Below are positions 1-10,587 of a stretch of 64,000 nucleotides of DNA, piece after piece. The notes under the pieces were generated by a model. It saw nothing but the letters and a program-made list of their open reading frames with translations, was not told the origin of the DNA and did no database searches. How positions within the stretch are numbered: the first letter of the stretch is position 1; each line of letters opens with the position of its first letter. A program made the translations under genes and the position numbers. Source of the DNA: Agarophyton chilense (lineage: Eukaryota > Rhodophyta > Florideophyceae > Gracilariales > Gracilariaceae); contig JARGXX010000068.1 of the NCBI GenBank assembly GCA_030374765.1, positions 3,100,001 through 3,164,000 of the forward strand, read 5' to 3'.

Positions 1-182
1 CTTTTAACGACGGGAAGGTACGTTGATACCTCTGCTTATGAAGTTGCGCTTCCTATCGGACGACTCACATGTTTACCCCATAATAGGACAAGAAAGTTCA
101 ACGCGACCACTTCAACTACCTCATGGATAAACGAGATGAGCGAATCAAGGAGGAAGAGGCCGCTGCTGCAGCATCTCAGTGA
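1..182 (+). CDS. 3' end of an unidentified gene, with last intron
   Basis: A likely terminal coding exon runs from 87 to the TGA at 180-182. It encodes a charged C-terminus, DKKVQRDHFNYLMDKRDERI followed by acidic residues and an alanine run. Upstream in the same frame there is a TAG at 84-86, but reading through a GT-AG intron (donor GTACGT at 18, acceptor AATAG ending at 86; 69 bp, phase 0) joins it to codons 3-17 (FNDGK). The join keeps the frame and composition. The gene starts outside the window and I do not recognise the family. The alternative is the unspliced frame open from base 1 to 357, which has a less protein-like composition. RNA evidence would settle it. Confidence 0.5.
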
Positions 183-1551
183 CATTTTTATGCCGTTCAA
201 CAGTAGCGAAAACTGCAAATGTTGCGTAAAGCGAAGACATTCACGAATAACTTTAAACGAAATCTGGCAGAGCTCCATTTTGTTTCAAGTGTGTTGGGTG
301 CGGCATGAGAATTGCGATTCAGTCTTCTCTACAGAACGAATTCGTCCATGCCCGTAGATATACTGTTCATGCGGAGAAGGACCCGATTTCGGAACTCAAA
401 TAAAGCTTATTCAAATTGCTCATAGAGAGCATATGCACTTGGTATTTTTAGACAACGGCGTCGAAGTTGTTCAGGGACCGACTGACGACGATGAATCACT
501 CATCGGTTTGCTCTTTTCTCCAGCCTCGTAAATATCAGTGAAGTGACGGTTTTGTTTGTCTAACAAATTTCAGGGACTTCCCAGTTCTAAGTTGCATGTG
601 TGCATCCGGCGCCGACCTTGGCGTCTTCAAACGGGTACCATGCGAAAGAAGAGAGAAACAAAGAAAATTGTTTGTGTACGTCATCATGGTGTGAACGGTT
701 GATGCAAGCACCAGCCCGTCCGTCATCTCTAAAGCTGCGGGGCAGCTGGTTAGCTCTCTTGCTAGTGGCTATTCGTATGAGGCCAAACTGTAAACTTTTG
801 TGTTGATTTTTTTTGTGTTTTGCCCTGGGAGCAGTAAAGACTGTAATATGTTTAACTGATTAGCATGCTAATTTCTATATTAGAATAGAAAACAGTGGTT
901 GCACTCTAAAAAATTGTTTTGGAGCTGTGTATGAAACAGAACTATCTTTCAAAAAATAATCACTAGAATGCCTGTCCTACTCCAAGCTATAGATACTTCG
1001 TATTGTTTCGTGTATCCGTTGTATACTTTCGTTGCCCACCATAAAATTTTTTAGCATTTTTCATTCAACTAAAAAACAAATAGAATCGCGAGCGCAAAAA
1101 CGCGTCGCTGGTGTTGTATGCCTGCAGGGATGAGTTTCTGAGTAACACACGTTCCGGGTGCGTCGCTCCTTGTTGCAGTCGACCACATACACATACACAA
1201 CTTGCGGTATCAATCGAAGCACCGCCCTCTCGAGCTAGCAGAGTGACTCTACCACTATCCGCCGCATGCCTTCAACGCCTAAGGACTACGCTGCAGCCAA
1301 CGCACAACTTATCTTGCTCAATCCAAAGACTACCATATTCAGAGCTGCATTCCCTGTAAACGCACTTCTGTCGACAAGCCTGATCCTAAACAGCCCTGTG
1401 GGCCAGTCTACAAAGCTTTCGTTTCCGCTCAACTCCGCTTGTGTCTTTTGCTGTGCTGAGTGCCAGCACTCATTTTTGATATTCCGGCCGAATTGAACAC
1501 GCTCTTGCTCATCACTTATCCAAGCGGAGCTTCACTTATGCCGAGCAAAAG
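183..1551. other. intergenic, no gene seen
   Basis: Only short ORFs without recognisable composition occur here. The stretch around 800-1100 is AT-rich. The CAF1 promoter must lie in its right half, but I see no convincing TATA element. Confidence 0.5.
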
Positions 1552-2457
1552 ATGGCCCGCACATCGAAGATCCGACAAGTATGGGCCTCCAATCTCGAAC
1601 AGGAGATTCTCAAACTTTCGGAGCTATCAGATGTCTACAATTACATAGCCATGGACACCGAGTTTCCTGGCGTCGTGCTGCGTCCGATTGGCTCTCAAGC
1701 TTTACGACCTGACGCCCTATACTCCACGCATCGGCTCAACGTTGATTTACTGAAAATCATTCAACTCGGTGTCTCCCCCTCAACAGAAGATGGGAAGCAA
1801 CCAGATGAATGTACAACGTGGCAGTTCAACTTCTCTTTCAGCTTGTCAAACGACATGTACGCGCAGGACTCCATCGAACTGCTCAGTGCGAGTGGAATTG
1901 ATTTTGCGGAACACGAAAGAAACGGCATTGATGTACTCTGTTTTGGCGAACTGATAACCTCATCGGGACTGGTTCTGAACCCGCGAGTGACATGGATTTG
2001 TTTTTCGGGCGGTTATGACTTTTGTTATCTGATCAAGTTGCTCACTGCTGTGCCCCTGCCAGGACAGGAAACCGGGTTTTTCGAATACCTTTCCCTCTTC
2101 TTTCCCCGCATATATGACTTGAAGTATCTAATGTTGTCGTCAGATCGATTACACGGCGGGTTGAACAAAGTGGGCGAAATGTTAGGATGCGAGCGCGTGG
2201 GTATGATGCATCAAGCTGGCTCTGACTCACTCTTGACGCTGGATGTGTTCTTAAAGATGAAAGAACAAGTGTTTCATGGGGCAATTGACGACTCAAAATG
2301 CGGTATATTGTATAATTTGGGCACAGCCGCCAAGAACTCTGGCGATCATGGACCAGCAAGTGCATCACCCGTGTATACTACTCCGAGAAAGGCACTACCT
2401 GGTCCAGAAGGGAGCAACGGCAATGGTGAGGGGACGGCTTTGCCTTCTCCCGCATGA
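1552..2457 (+). CDS. CAF1: CAF1/POP2 (CNOT7-type) mRNA deadenylase
   Basis: This 301-aa intron-less ORF matches the CAF1/POP2 family, the 3'-5' poly(A) exonuclease subunit of the CCR4-NOT complex that shortens mRNA tails in the cytoplasm. The family opening (IRQVWASNLEQEI) is at residues 7-19. The four DEDD metal-binding acids are present: D35 and E37 in MDTEFPG, D156 in GGYDFCYL, D225 in HQAGSDSLLT. The nuclease core ends near residue 260, followed by a Pro/Ser/Gly tail that looks disordered. The core is divergent; for example the usual HSGYDFGYL is FSGGYDFCYL. The start at 1552 places the conserved N-terminus about where other family members have it. The gene converges on the next one, with 500 bp between stop codons. 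Identification is firm; activity is inferred from the intact acids. Confidence 0.93.
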   Translation: MARTSKIRQVWASNLEQEILKLSELSDVYNYIAMDTEFPGVVLRPIGSQALRPDALYSTHRLNVDLLKIIQLGVSPSTEDGKQPDECTTWQFNFSFSLSNDMYAQDSIELLSASGIDFAEHERNGIDVLCFGELITSSGLVLNPRVTWICFSGGYDFCYLIKLLTAVPLPGQETGFFEYLSLFFPRIYDLKYLMLSSDRLHGGLNKVGEMLGCERVGMMHQAGSDSLLTLDVFLKMKEQVFHGAIDDSKCGILYNLGTAAKNSGDHGPASASPVYTTPRKALPGPEGSNGNGEGTALPSPA

Positions 2458-2956
2458 AGATCAAGAAAGAAACGGGCTGGCAAACGTGGGAACCTTAGAC
2501 GCTCACTCGCTTGCTGACCCGTGAACCCGTCTCAAAGCTGGGTCCGGTTGCACAGAAAAGTTGGACGCATATTTTGTCGACGCTATCAACACCATTGATC
2601 CCACAGGGCGAGCATGGTACGTTTGTAAACAATTAACTCCCTGATACCCTAAAGCCAGAAGGTTGCAAGATGCATTACGGTAGAGCAAGAGCAAATATGA
2701 CTACAAAAGCTGTGAAGATAAAAGTAAAGATGGCTTCTTATTTTTGTCGCTACCCTCAATCTCGTGTGGCGAATTGAGCGGTAACGCTGGTATACGTAGA
2801 ACAATGTTTTCGGGAAAGACTGGTCCAAAAGTAGGTGTCTCGCTCCTTGCAGCGCCGTTTCAAATACCGTACCGAGAGAAAGATAAAAAAATGTGAACAA
2901 TGGAGACCAAGGGGAGGAAGCTAGTGCAATAATATTCTTTAGAGGGTCAAACACGC
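2458..2956. other. shared 3' intergenic region
   Basis: This region lies between two convergent stop codons and must contain both 3' untranslated regions. No ORF with protein-like composition and no repeat were recognised. Confidence 0.5.
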
Positions 2957-4675
2957 CTATCTTGTCACTTCCTGTACAGACATGCGGGATCGAGCATGTC
3001 TCCGAAATCGATCAGTGTCCTTACACACACGAGTGTCCATGGAGACTACACGAGTAGGTGTGCCAGATGTAGCTCCAAACACATTGCTGGGCTGTCTTGA
3101 CAAGTTCGCAGCTTCAGATCCAGTGAGGGCCAGTGGTGGTTTCCGGTCGGCTCTGGCCTGGTGCCTGCGCGGTGATACTGCATCATCCAAACTGCCCGTC
3201 CGTCTCGGACGATTGCCGGTGACAGATCTCCACCTCCTATTAAGTCTGACTTGCTCTTCTTCGCCTCCCTTCTTTCGCGCATTGTTTCTTAATTCCTTGG
3301 CGGCTTTTGAGCGCTTTGTATCGCGCGGCGAAACACGTTCCGCATTGGTACGTGTTTTGATTAGCTCTCTGTTTACAAAGGAGCTTCTTCGAGCGGCTGT
3401 CTTGGGAGCGGAATCGTTGAAGAGTTGTTCGAAGCGAGCGGCACTGTACAATGAAGATGCGGATGTGTCATCCGCTTGATACATATTGAGTTTGTGTCCA
3501 AAACGAATACGCCTCATGATGCGCTTGCCCACGAGCGACAAAGAAGGATCGCGCTGCGAGGGTGAAGTGGCGGAGCGGATATCCATGGCGAGTACGACGG
3601 CGGCCGAAGATAAATCACGGTCTTTAGCTGCGATGGAAAGACTGACCTCGTGCGCAATGGCGGCAACAATCTCAGCAAAATCGGAGTCCAATTGCAGACC
3701 GGGCTTTAAAGCTCTTCCATGGAAGCTGCCACCAAGCAACATGGCGCGCAATGCAGTGAGACACCTGTTGACCACTTCACGATCACCGGAATGCTCCTGC
3801 AGAGCCATGACGACGGCATTGGCGCAGCCGGCGGTGTAAAACTCTTTGGCTGCATGACGGGCGATGACTGTAGCCGGGGCTGTGGAGACGCGAATGAGTT
3901 CGCAGCCGTGCATTTGCACCGGGACACTGCCAGTGTGGCGTGACATGGCGAGGGCAATAGCGCTGGCAAAGTGGTAGTCGTCGATGACGGCGTTCGAAGC
4001 GCGGGAGAAGCGTGGAGTAGGAAATGGTAGAGATGAAATGTGGCGAGCAGCGGCCAGAAGGGCGAGCAGAGTGGTAGAGGCGCCGGAGGCTGTGGTGCAC
4101 AAGAGATGAGCCGAGGAGGATATGGTAGAAGCGGCGACGCGCACGGTAGAAGTGTGAGGGGCAGGAGTGCGCTGTGTAAGATGGAAGGCTAGCAAATCTG
4201 CACCGCGCAGCAAAAGGCCGGTGTTGGAGGAGTGTGCGCGCATAGCGGCAGCGACGGCGGATACGATCGAGTCGCGGTGTGAGGTGGATGTGGAAGCGTT
4301 GTTCTGTAGGGCAGCGAGGGCAGTGTGTTGAAACGCGGCGGACATGAGGAGACGCTCCATGCTGAGCACGATGGCAGGCTCGACTGGCACATTGCGCGGG
4401 TTGAGGGCTGGGTGGGCGAGGATGGCGACGGCGCGGTGGGAGAGGAGAAGGTTTGTCGGGGCAGTTCGAAGGAGGGAGGCGAGGGCTGATGCGACGAACG
4501 ACGAGGAGGAGGATGGGAGAGTGGGAAGGGTTCGACGGATTTGATCGAGAGCATCGGCGGTGTTGGACGGTTTGTCAGCGTCGAGCGCGAAGAGGAGCTC
4601 GGTGAGGGAGGGGGCGGAAGGAGCGGAGGCGACGGAGGGTGAGGGTGAAGAAGAGGTAGGAATGGAGACGGGCAT
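2957..4675 (-). CDS. helical-repeat-like protein with basic C-terminal tail
   Basis: The ORF encodes 572 residues from ATG at 4675. After a Ser/Pro/Ala-rich start (about 25 residues), residues ~25-370 are Ala/Leu-rich and look like a chain of amphipathic helices, as in ARM/HEAT solenoids: repeated segments such as LLFALDADKP, ALASLLRTAP and ALRAMLLGGS recall armadillo helices. Residues ~370-572 are strongly basic and low in hydrophobics, suggesting a disordered nucleic-acid- or microtubule-binding tail. No catalytic motif or signal peptide is visible. The 430 bp upstream are GC-rich. A minus-strand ORF at 4189-5136 in another frame is Pro/His/Ser-rich and judged a shadow. Family membership is inference from composition; a profile or structure search would decide. 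Confidence 0.7.
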   Translation of the reverse strand: MPVSIPTSSSPSPSVASAPSAPSLTELLFALDADKPSNTADALDQIRRTLPTLPSSSSSFVASALASLLRTAPTNLLLSHRAVAILAHPALNPRNVPVEPAIVLSMERLLMSAAFQHTALAALQNNASTSTSHRDSIVSAVAAAMRAHSSNTGLLLRGADLLAFHLTQRTPAPHTSTVRVAASTISSSAHLLCTTASGASTTLLALLAAARHISSLPFPTPRFSRASNAVIDDYHFASAIALAMSRHTGSVPVQMHGCELIRVSTAPATVIARHAAKEFYTAGCANAVVMALQEHSGDREVVNRCLTALRAMLLGGSFHGRALKPGLQLDSDFAEIVAAIAHEVSLSIAAKDRDLSSAAVVLAMDIRSATSPSQRDPSLSLVGKRIMRRIRFGHKLNMYQADDTSASSLYSAARFEQLFNDSAPKTAARRSSFVNRELIKTRTNAERVSPRDTKRSKAAKELRNNARKKGGEEEQVRLNRRWRSVTGNRPRRTGSLDDAVSPRRHQARADRKPPLALTGSEAANLSRQPSNVFGATSGTPTRVVSMDTRVCKDTDRFRRHARSRMSVQEVTR

Positions 4676-7600
4676 GGCGGGGAGGGAAAATAAAGGGGGA
4701 GAAGGACGGGTGGGGCACGGGACGGTGTGTGTGGGGGGTAGGGGCGGACAAGGAAGAAGGGAAAGGTAGGGAGCTTTCCGAAGAGCGCGGAGGAATGGAT
4801 AGTACGGAAGGGTTTGGGGGCCATGGGTTGGGGCGCATTATAGGGCGAGGCGCCAAATGGAAAGGGTGCACGGAAGCTCACGGGTGGATGGGCGGGCGAG
4901 GCACGCAAACGGCGCGCGCGCGCACGCAAGCGCACAAAAGCAACGCCAAACAGCGCACGGGCTCCAAAAATAGGGCGCAGGTAACACACGCGGCCACGCA
5001 CCACTGAGCCACGCACCGCGGCCATGGGCGCGCGCTGGCTGCAATGATGATGAGAGTGCGACGCGTCTCGCGAGGCGCTACAGCGTCTCGTTTGTTTCTG
5101 TAACTCTTTGGCGCCGATATTGACCAACACACACATGTCACTGTCTTTCTTGTCTCGAGCTTCCCGTTGCGCTGCGCTTTTGGTTCCAGCACTTGGGCTG
5201 CGCTGTTGCTACTCGCGCTTCACATCATCGTTAGCGGCGCTCGGCGCTTTCCATGCCTTCCGTGCTGCGGTGCTGGGTGTAACGAGTCGTAAACTAGTGC
5301 GTCCTATCAACTCACTTCAACAAACTTCTACAAAACTCTTAGGCGAGATTGGATGCACGTTCCACTCCCCTGCCGCCCTTACTTTCCCGCCCGTCCCATC
5401 TTACCTTACGCTACTGCATCGAAAGCCCGGTCGAAACATACGTCTCCTACATACATATCTCCATCTTGCCCGTCATCGACCATTCGTCACATCGTCGCCC
5501 AACCGCAAAAAGCTAATCCGCACATCACCGCACCCGACTGAATTTCCTTTCCAGCTCTTTGGCGCCTCACTGATATGTCCCAACCATTTGGAACTCTACC
5601 GGTCGCCCACGGTAAGCGCAATACATAGTGCCAACTTTCTCCCACTGTCCTCACCAATAAACGCTATGAATGCAACGCTTGCAACCAACTTGATTTATTG
5701 TCAAACTCCGACTCCACTCTCGTTTTCAAGCACATTGTGCGAAAACAAGTCGAGAGCAAGGCAGTTTGCCGTTGCATCCGTGTGCACTGGTCTACGCCTT
5801 CTTGGGAAACAATTAAACCGATTTTCTCTCTCGCTCCCATCTTCGTCTATATATTTTTTCCTATCCGCTAACAAGCTTTGGCTGTACTTGTCCCAGAAGC
5901 GTCTCATCATCAACCGCCTTTGGTTGCTTCTGCCATACATCTAGCTCGTAGATGTCACCTACCGTCATACTGTATGACGCTTACTGGTTTCAAAACCAAT
6001 ACAATCAAAATCAGCGAACGCAAGCCCCATCCAAATCATCAAATAGTTTAATTTCATGTCTCGGTTCGACTACCCTATCTATTTGCCTTTGTTTTCTGGC
6101 TCATTTTATTCTTCTACTTTTTCAACTGTTTTTGTCTCATGCCTTTCCAATTCTTTGATCCAACGTATTCCAATGGTTGGAAGCCTCATTGGTTTCATTG
6201 ATTGCTGCCAACTTCGTGTCTGCTTGGTTGCTACAAAAAAATATCTGGAAAACAATGCCCCATGTAATACGTTGGCTTTCCACGCCTTAAGACAAAAACA
6301 CCTCACGTTTTGTTAAAAACAATCGAATATTGGACACGTTTTTTTCGTCATTCTGTGCTTCAATAGCACTCGAGAAATGTCCCACTTCAAAAGTCACCAC
6401 TCTCAAGTCCTCGTGCAGAAAGCTCATAGTATAGCCTGCTTTTCAAAACGACACATATCGAAACCGTGCCCCGTGTACAGACGCAATGGATGGTCCTGAT
6501 TGTGCTACATGGTGCTGGCGTTGTCGCTTTGAATTCAGGTCAGTTTTGAGGGTCATTTTCCATGTGGCTATTGATCATCTCACAAAACACGGCGGCCACC
6601 AAAAGCTATTATCGATATATTGCAGAAGAGGCTCGGGTATGGAGGAAAAATGTGTTCTTATTTGATGAGAACCTTCATTTACTCTTCGTGAATCGGTCGC
6701 ATGGCCCGAATAACAGTAATCTGCAATAGCTGAAACTTGTACGGCTCGCTAGCTAGTGGAGCTGCCACGAAGCAGGATGGTTTAATGCTGTATTATTTGG
6801 CTGTCTGACCCCCTTTTACAGTATGGGCATCTACGTAGAGTAGAAATCATTTAGGAGTGTGAATCCTCTTAGGGTGTGTTAGTTAGCCACATGTTCTAAG
6901 AGTACTTCTATTTGAAGCGATAGAATCGAATGAACCTTGTTATCAATGCATGTCAGAAAAAAACTGGGTCCACGCGATTTCAGAGTTGAATTCGTTTGAA
7001 TACAGCAGTACAAACTTTCATTGTTTTCATGGCTTGGGTTTTTAATGAATGGAATACGCCTGAGCACAAACTGTTGGGGTTTTGCGAGCAACAATCGAAA
7101 ACCTTTTAGGGCAGTTCACCAGAAACGAAAAAGTGAAAAGTGAAAAGCGAGTAGGCGACAACAATCAATACTGCCCGTTGTAAGTCTTTGCGGCCTGGAA
7201 ATTTCAAAATCGCACTATCAGTATTTCTGTTGGAACAACAGCGAAGATAACTCACAGCTTCAGACTTCAGACACGACCACAACTCCTTTCGACCCAGTCA
7301 GTGTGCAATTTGATTCTATTACTCCAACAAGTCAGTTTAAAATGAAACCCTTGTATTCTTGTCTTGCCTTTAATGAGAGCAGTTTAGATAGGTACCAGGG
7401 CAGTAAAGGACAATATTTGCCACGTACTGCCGCAAACTTGTCAAACGTATCGAAGGAGCCCACAATTTGCTATCAAGTAGGTATGCACAGTTCTGTACGT
7501 TCCATACCATGGAGATACTTCTCAACTCCATTTTTTGCAAATCATAGATGAATGTCTTAGTATTTATTGTGAAAGAATAATAACCAGCAAGGTACGAAGG

Positions 7601-7964
7601 TAGCAACTACAGGCGCTTCATCTCTTGTAGATGACACCGTCACTCTCACACTCTTAGTCGATTTCAAAGCATAACCGCACTAAATTCAAACAAAAAATTT
7701 CTCAAATTCACCAATTTGTTTGGTCAAAATGAACACGAAACCATTCTCGAGAGACGATTTCATTGAGACAAGTACACATTTTCACGTGTACTACTGCATG
7801 AACGATCCAACAATATATGATTGCCGCTTTAAACAGCTCGCTTTTTTCCAAAATCTCTCTACTAAAAACCATACGTTTCTCTGTTTACCTCAAGACTGAT
7901 GGAACAGAATCAAGTATAGACCAAATAAAATCGTTTCTCTTCTATTCCAGACAGCTGTTAATTT
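4676..7964. other. long intergenic region, no convincing gene
   Basis: Positions 4676-5100 are GC-rich with a run of alternating GC around 4910-4925, plausibly the promoter of the minus-strand gene. From about 5110 to 5940 a frame is open on the plus strand for 278 codons, but it begins at TTG, is pyrimidine-biased and shows no domain, so I do not call it. An 8-bp-arm palindrome lies at 5963-5979. The remainder (6000-7960) is AT-rich with scattered stops in all frames. Confidence 0.45.
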
Positions 7965-8798
7965 TTACAAACACTTTGCGGTACAATCTCTTCTCCTGCT
8001 AGCTCGATAGCAGTTTTTGGATGGGAACCCTCTCGCAGCACCAGCTGTGAGACAGCATTTCTTCCCTCTACCTCTGCTACTAATTTCAAAACAGGGATGT
8101 TCCTTAGAAGTCCTTGTACCTCGGGCAATGCATTTTTTGGTGCCATTTCTCTTGATCTTGCATATCTCCGCTCTTTTAGAGCAGCAGTTAGAAGGTAGAA
8201 TCTTTGGAGATGGGCTTGATCTCGGAGTCGGTGTTATGCTCGGTTTGCAGATTGGCGATGGGCTCAAAGACTGCATAGGAGAAAGGAAAGAAAAACACAT
8301 TGGACCATCGAACGTCGAGCAAGATAAATCACAGGCAACTTCCTTTTCATAGGGAATACAATCCTGCATTTTTGCTCTGTGTACACAGAATTTTGCCTTC
8401 GTTTTTGCTGCACATACCTTTTCTCCGTTCTGCTTCGAGCTCAAACATAGATTTGTATCCTCTGGTGGACCGTCCCAGAGATCCGTCTTCAGGCGCAATA
8501 GGCAAGCTTTTGCTTCACCCTTGCAGCAAGTTTCATCTTGAAACCGCTTGCCGTGAGATGGACCATCGCTGACAACAGCTACCTCCTTTCCTGCGGGAGC
8601 TATCCCACTACGTAGAGAAAGAAGCTGTCTTTCGAAACGAGGTTGAAGATTTTCGTTAAGAACAGGAGCCGGTTGCTCTGATGGACTTGGATTATGGGCG
8701 AAAGATATAACAACAAATCCAAGCCCGAGAAAACAGAACTGAATAAAAACGATCATCCTTCCAAAACAACAATTCTCCGGAAAGCCAAGTGAACACAA
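7965..8798 (-). CDS. secreted cysteine-rich protein with two CCX6C modules
   Basis: This 277-aa ORF starts at ATG 8798. Residues ~14-35 are hydrophobic (MIVFIQFCFLGLGFVVISFA), fitting a signal peptide or signal anchor. The mature part holds about 21 cysteines in two clusters, each opening with CCX6C, separated by a Ser/Pro linker (~165-195, SPSPICKPSITPTP and following). The second cluster is strongly basic. This indicates an extracellular disulfide-rich protein, perhaps wall-associated or defensive. I do not recognise the family and infer no activity. The gene is isolated: AT-rich DNA lies downstream and Gypsy-1 begins about 500 bp upstream. The open frame, signal segment and patterned cysteines make a real gene likely. 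Confidence 0.72.
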   Translation of the reverse strand: MCSLGFPENCCFGRMIVFIQFCFLGLGFVVISFAHNPSPSEQPAPVLNENLQPRFERQLLSLRSGIAPAGKEVAVVSDGPSHGKRFQDETCCKGEAKACLLRLKTDLWDGPPEDTNLCLSSKQNGEKVCAAKTKAKFCVHRAKMQDCIPYEKEVACDLSCSTFDGPMCFSFLSPMQSLSPSPICKPSITPTPRSSPSPKILPSNCCSKRAEICKIKRNGTKKCIARGTRTSKEHPCFEISSRGRGKKCCLTAGAARGFPSKNCYRASRRRDCTAKCL

Positions 8799-9301
8799 AT
8801 AAACAAGTGCACGCTTTAGAAAAGTGCTTTTGCCGAAGTTCTCTCCAGGTCAGGAAACGAAAAGAGTTCCGGCAAATGAAAGTAAGAAGTTTTTGTTCTT
8901 TGGAATTAAACTCTCTCGCGTCTTACTTTCGACAAATTTTTGTTCAATTCAACAGGATGTTCGTTACGTCCAAAGACATGGAAATGGCCGCATTTAAAGC
9001 TGTTCTTCGACTTTACAACACTCCTGTTAATTCAATCTACGCGGCTTGTGAGGGTTGAAACCCCGGCTTATGCTCTATTGAGTACATTATGTATCACATT
9101 CAAGAAGTCCTTGGGCAGTTCTGAGAAGTATGCTTGTAGAAATGTGGCAGGTCTTCTTTTGTGTTCGTTATTGACTTTTACAAAGAAGGCTTGTGCTGAT
9201 CTTGATTTCTGAGAGAATAGGATTTTAACACAACGGAAGCTGTAGTGAAGGATTGAAGGAGATAAAGACGTCTTCCTCGTAAAAATATTGAGCTGGACTA
9301 C
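8799..9301. other. region between the Cys-rich gene and Gypsy-1
   Basis: Short plus-strand ORFs (8789-9058, 8940-9212) have no recognisable content. The promoter of the minus-strand gene should lie at the left edge of this stretch. The Gypsy-1 LTR begins at 9302. Confidence 0.4.
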
Positions 9302-9663
9302 TGTTGCAACTTACGTTGCAGTATGAGCTTACAGCGAGTGGAGGCGAGATTTGGAACGTATCAAAGAGAGAGCATAAATGCAAACTTCGTCTCCTGAGTG
9401 CTGGTATGTAGGGGTACGAACGCAAGAAGTTGCGTGGCCGATGTCGAATTCTACATGTTTCTAACAGCATTGTTCGAACCTGCACTCTCCCGCCATTTCA
9501 GGAGAGGGCTGACGCCCACTAGGGGCTGGATTCATCGCAGACGCTGTGGCGACACCAGGCTTCACCACTTAAATAGAGGTCTCTGGCAGATCTCCTCTCA
9601 GTAGTGTGGAGACATCGAATTGCCAGCCGTAAAACAAGTATATCGTTAATTGTCTTTGTTCCA
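9302..9663 (+). repeat. 5' LTR of Gypsy-1
   Basis: This 362-bp repeat starts TGTTGCAAC and ends TTGTTCCA. It opens with the inverted repeat TGCAAC-TTAC-GTTGCA. A TTAAATA box lies near 9569, upstream of a likely transcription start. Only scattered substitutions separate it from the 3' copy. Confidence 0.88.
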
Positions 9664-9688
9664 TTTGTAGCATCGCTTCTAAGGTTCC

Positions 9689-10537
9689 ATGAATAACGAT
9701 AACGACAGTTACCAGGACCGTTCGACTGATGGAAATGATCGTAGGAATGTTGCTGTGTCGATTAAACTCAAGCCGAACAAACCAGAAACGTTTTCAGGAG
9801 ACCATGACTATTTGATAGTTAACACTTGGGTGTATAAAGTTGAACAGTATTTCAACCTTGTACAGCTTAGAAACCAATTGAGTCTTACGTATGAAAACAA
9901 GATTACGTATGCCTCAACTTTGTTGACTAGTACTGCAGCTATATGGTGGTATACAATGTTGAATAATCCGAACAAACCGAAGTCTTTGGCGCAGTTTGTA
10001 ACTGCAATTCAGAAGTAATTTGTTCCTGAGGACCATGAGAGAAGGACCAGAGATAAGTGGCGCAATTTAAAGCAGACGTCATCTGTTTCATGCTACTTGT
10101 CGGACTTTCGCAACATTGTTCTTACCATTCCGGATATTAGTGCTGGTGAGAAGTGGGATAACTTTTTAAGCGGCTTGAAGGCGAAATTACAATTTGAAGT
10201 AAGAAAGGCGAATTGCTATGACTTTGAAGAAGCGACAAAAATAGCTATGCGAGTGGAGGCAGCATTCATGGGATCATCCTATGAAGATCAGTTCACTCCT
10301 GCAAGGGACGACGCACCTTCCAATTCGATGGAGATTGGAAATGCAGAAGGTCGCTCCAGTTTCAAATCTAAACAGCGCCTGGAAGACATAAAGAACAACG
10401 CATGCTTTACCTGCCATAAGCTGGGATGTCGTCCCTTCAAACACCGCCGTGACAATGGGAACCAGAGGGGAAATATTATTAATGTGGCGGTGGGGCCTAA
10501 TGTCCTGCAGGAGGATTTAGATAGTGCGGAAAACTAA
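9689..10537 (+). pseudogene. gag: Gypsy-1 gag, broken by a TAA
   Basis: The reading frame starts at ATG 9689 and runs to TAA at 10535-10537, interrupted in frame by TAA at 10016-10018. Sequence on both sides of the stop is typical Ty3/Gypsy capsid: RDKWRNLKQTSSVSCYLSDF, then IPDISAGEKWDNFLSGLK. The stop sits just before the conserved FVPEDHERR block, so it replaces one residue rather than ending the protein naturally. The zinc knuckle near 10402-10446 reads CX2CX4CX4H instead of the normal CX2CX4HX4C. Gag would form the virus-like particle. This copy could give only a 109-aa fragment without readthrough. Confidence 0.85.
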
Positions 10538-10587
10538 GAGGTTCTTTCGGAAGTAAACACCGGTCGAAAGAACCTTATACAAGTTAA

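Noticed and set aside
4189-5136. 315-codon minus-strand frame
   Set aside because: Overlaps the 572-aa gene in another frame and extends across its GC-rich upstream region; Pro/His/Ser composition is that of a shadow.
5108-5944. 278-codon plus-strand open frame
   Set aside because: Begins at TTG, pyrimidine-biased, no domain or periodic pattern, and no support from neighbouring signals.
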